From Staphylococcus delphini (GTDB lineage: Bacteria > Bacillota > Bacilli > Staphylococcales > Staphylococcaceae): a DNA stretch of 64,000 nucleotides. A program made the translations under genes and the position numbers. Of the stretch, positions 63,645-64,000 are shown one piece after another; position 1 is the stretch's first letter, and each line of letters opens with the position of its first letter. The notes under the pieces are model-generated. The model was not told where the DNA came from. It saw nothing but the letters and a program-made list of their open reading frames with translations, and did not search any database. Location: positions 2,046,001 to 2,110,000 of the forward strand of contig NZ_LR134263.1 of assembly GCF_900636325.1 (NCBI RefSeq), in the 5' to 3' direction.

Positions 63645-64000
63645 GTGCGCCCGACGTGGGTAACACTTAGACGGTGAAAGTCTGTTACAGACTTGGTAGT
63701 AGGAACTGTTAGCGAAAGACAAGGGTGTCCACCGCGAAGTGGAATCTGAGGGAAGTCCGGGCGCAAACACTCGCACCGACGAATATAAACATCATACTAA
63801 TGCTATATAGAATGGATGAATCTACCAAACAAGATGAAGCCCGATACTACCCGAGTTCTATATAGTAAATGATGCGGTGACGTTAGTGGTAAGGGATTAC
63901 ACCTTACCCGGGGAGGTCTCATCAGTGGTATTCTCTACCGTAGTAACAACGAATGATGAGAAGTCAGCAGAAGTTATAGTAGGGAAAATGTACCGAAGGA
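63645..64000 (+). mobile_element. 5' part of a group IIC intron, continuing past the window edge
   Basis: It starts GTGCGCCCGACGTGGGTAAC and contains the conserved domain I landmarks of IIC introns: 'AAGGGTGTCC', 'GGAATCTGAGGGAAG', 'AATGGATGA', 'CTTACCCGGGGAGGTCT' and 'AGAAGTCAGCAGAAGTTATAGTA', in the same order as the O. iheyensis intron. The reverse transcriptase would lie beyond the edge. It sits in an istB remnant, 12 bases after a small hairpin TGCTA-acttaa-TAGCA, in line with the stem-loop preference of this class. Confidence 0.88.

Noticed and set aside
63392..63766. A 124-codon minus-strand frame with Walker A motif as an intact gene
   Set aside because: The first ~40 codons are the antisense of the group II intron. 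Only the rest is istB, and it ends early.

Overview
The window is chromosome of a Staphylococcus. The evidence is gene content and order: the bifunctional autolysin Atl, the complete dltXABCD operon, the ugtP-ltaA pair, a lysine-type MurE, ComK, menaquinone genes menF-D-H-B next to menA, a YSIRK/LPXTG Sdr-type adhesin, AT-rich DNA and AGGAGG-type ribosome binding sites. The arrangement resembles S. aureus, but the sspABC protease genes that I remember between menB and the aminotransferase in S. aureus are absent. A member of the S. intermedius/pseudintermedius group or a relative is plausible. Species cannot be fixed by eye.

Layout. 0-7.8 kb holds a phosphosugar mutase (cut by the window edge), an LCP-family wall polymer transferase, two small genes and atl. 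7.8-11.1 kb is an accessory insertion: a decayed IS21-type element, then a very AT-rich minus-strand locus made of a 31-residue precursor peptide, an MFS exporter and a radical SAM enzyme cut off by the IS, then a 96-nt group IIC intron scrap. 11.1-27.8 kb is core: two acyltransferases, a PLP aminotransferase, the menaquinone genes, a FetAB-like ABC transporter, a YolD protein with LexA boxes, lplA, an IDEAL protein and comK. Two tRNA genes (Asn, Ser) at 28.0 kb start a second accessory region, 28.2-34.8 kb. It holds arm-site-like direct repeats, a frameshifted fused restriction-modification gene, a phage endolysin remnant, several tiny membrane proteins and a three-gene secreted/membrane/cytosolic operon. 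34.8-38.3 kb is a broken Sdr-like adhesin gene. 38.3-55.8 kb is core envelope and housekeeping: a 5'-nucleotidase, dltXABCD, a Ktr/Trk channel, HtrA, a manganese-riboswitch TerC gene, prfC, murE, ugtP and ltaA. 55.8-60.4 kb has an unknown gene and a sulfatase/mannose-family PTS cluster with cre sites. 60.4-64 kb is a scrap yard: a polymorphic-toxin pseudogene with its likely immunity gene, a CPBP protease, IS21 and IS1182-like fragments, and the 5' end of a group IIC intron running off the edge.

The most striking item is at 9.2-10.95 kb. The precursor peptide contains AKGDGW, the core of the streptococcal RiPP streptide, whose Lys and Trp are carbon-carbon cross-linked by a radical SAM enzyme. 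Exporter and maturase genes follow it. The maturase is cut inside its CX3CX2C iron-sulfur motif by the IS21-like insertion. This looks like a staphylococcal relative of the KxxxW-cyclised peptide systems, caught after inactivation.

The core genes share a theme of envelope assembly: LCP transferase, Atl, acyltransferases, Dlt alanylation, MurE, and UgtP-LtaA for the lipoteichoic acid anchor. The men genes supply menaquinone. All functional calls rest on recognition of sequence by eye; no database search was run.
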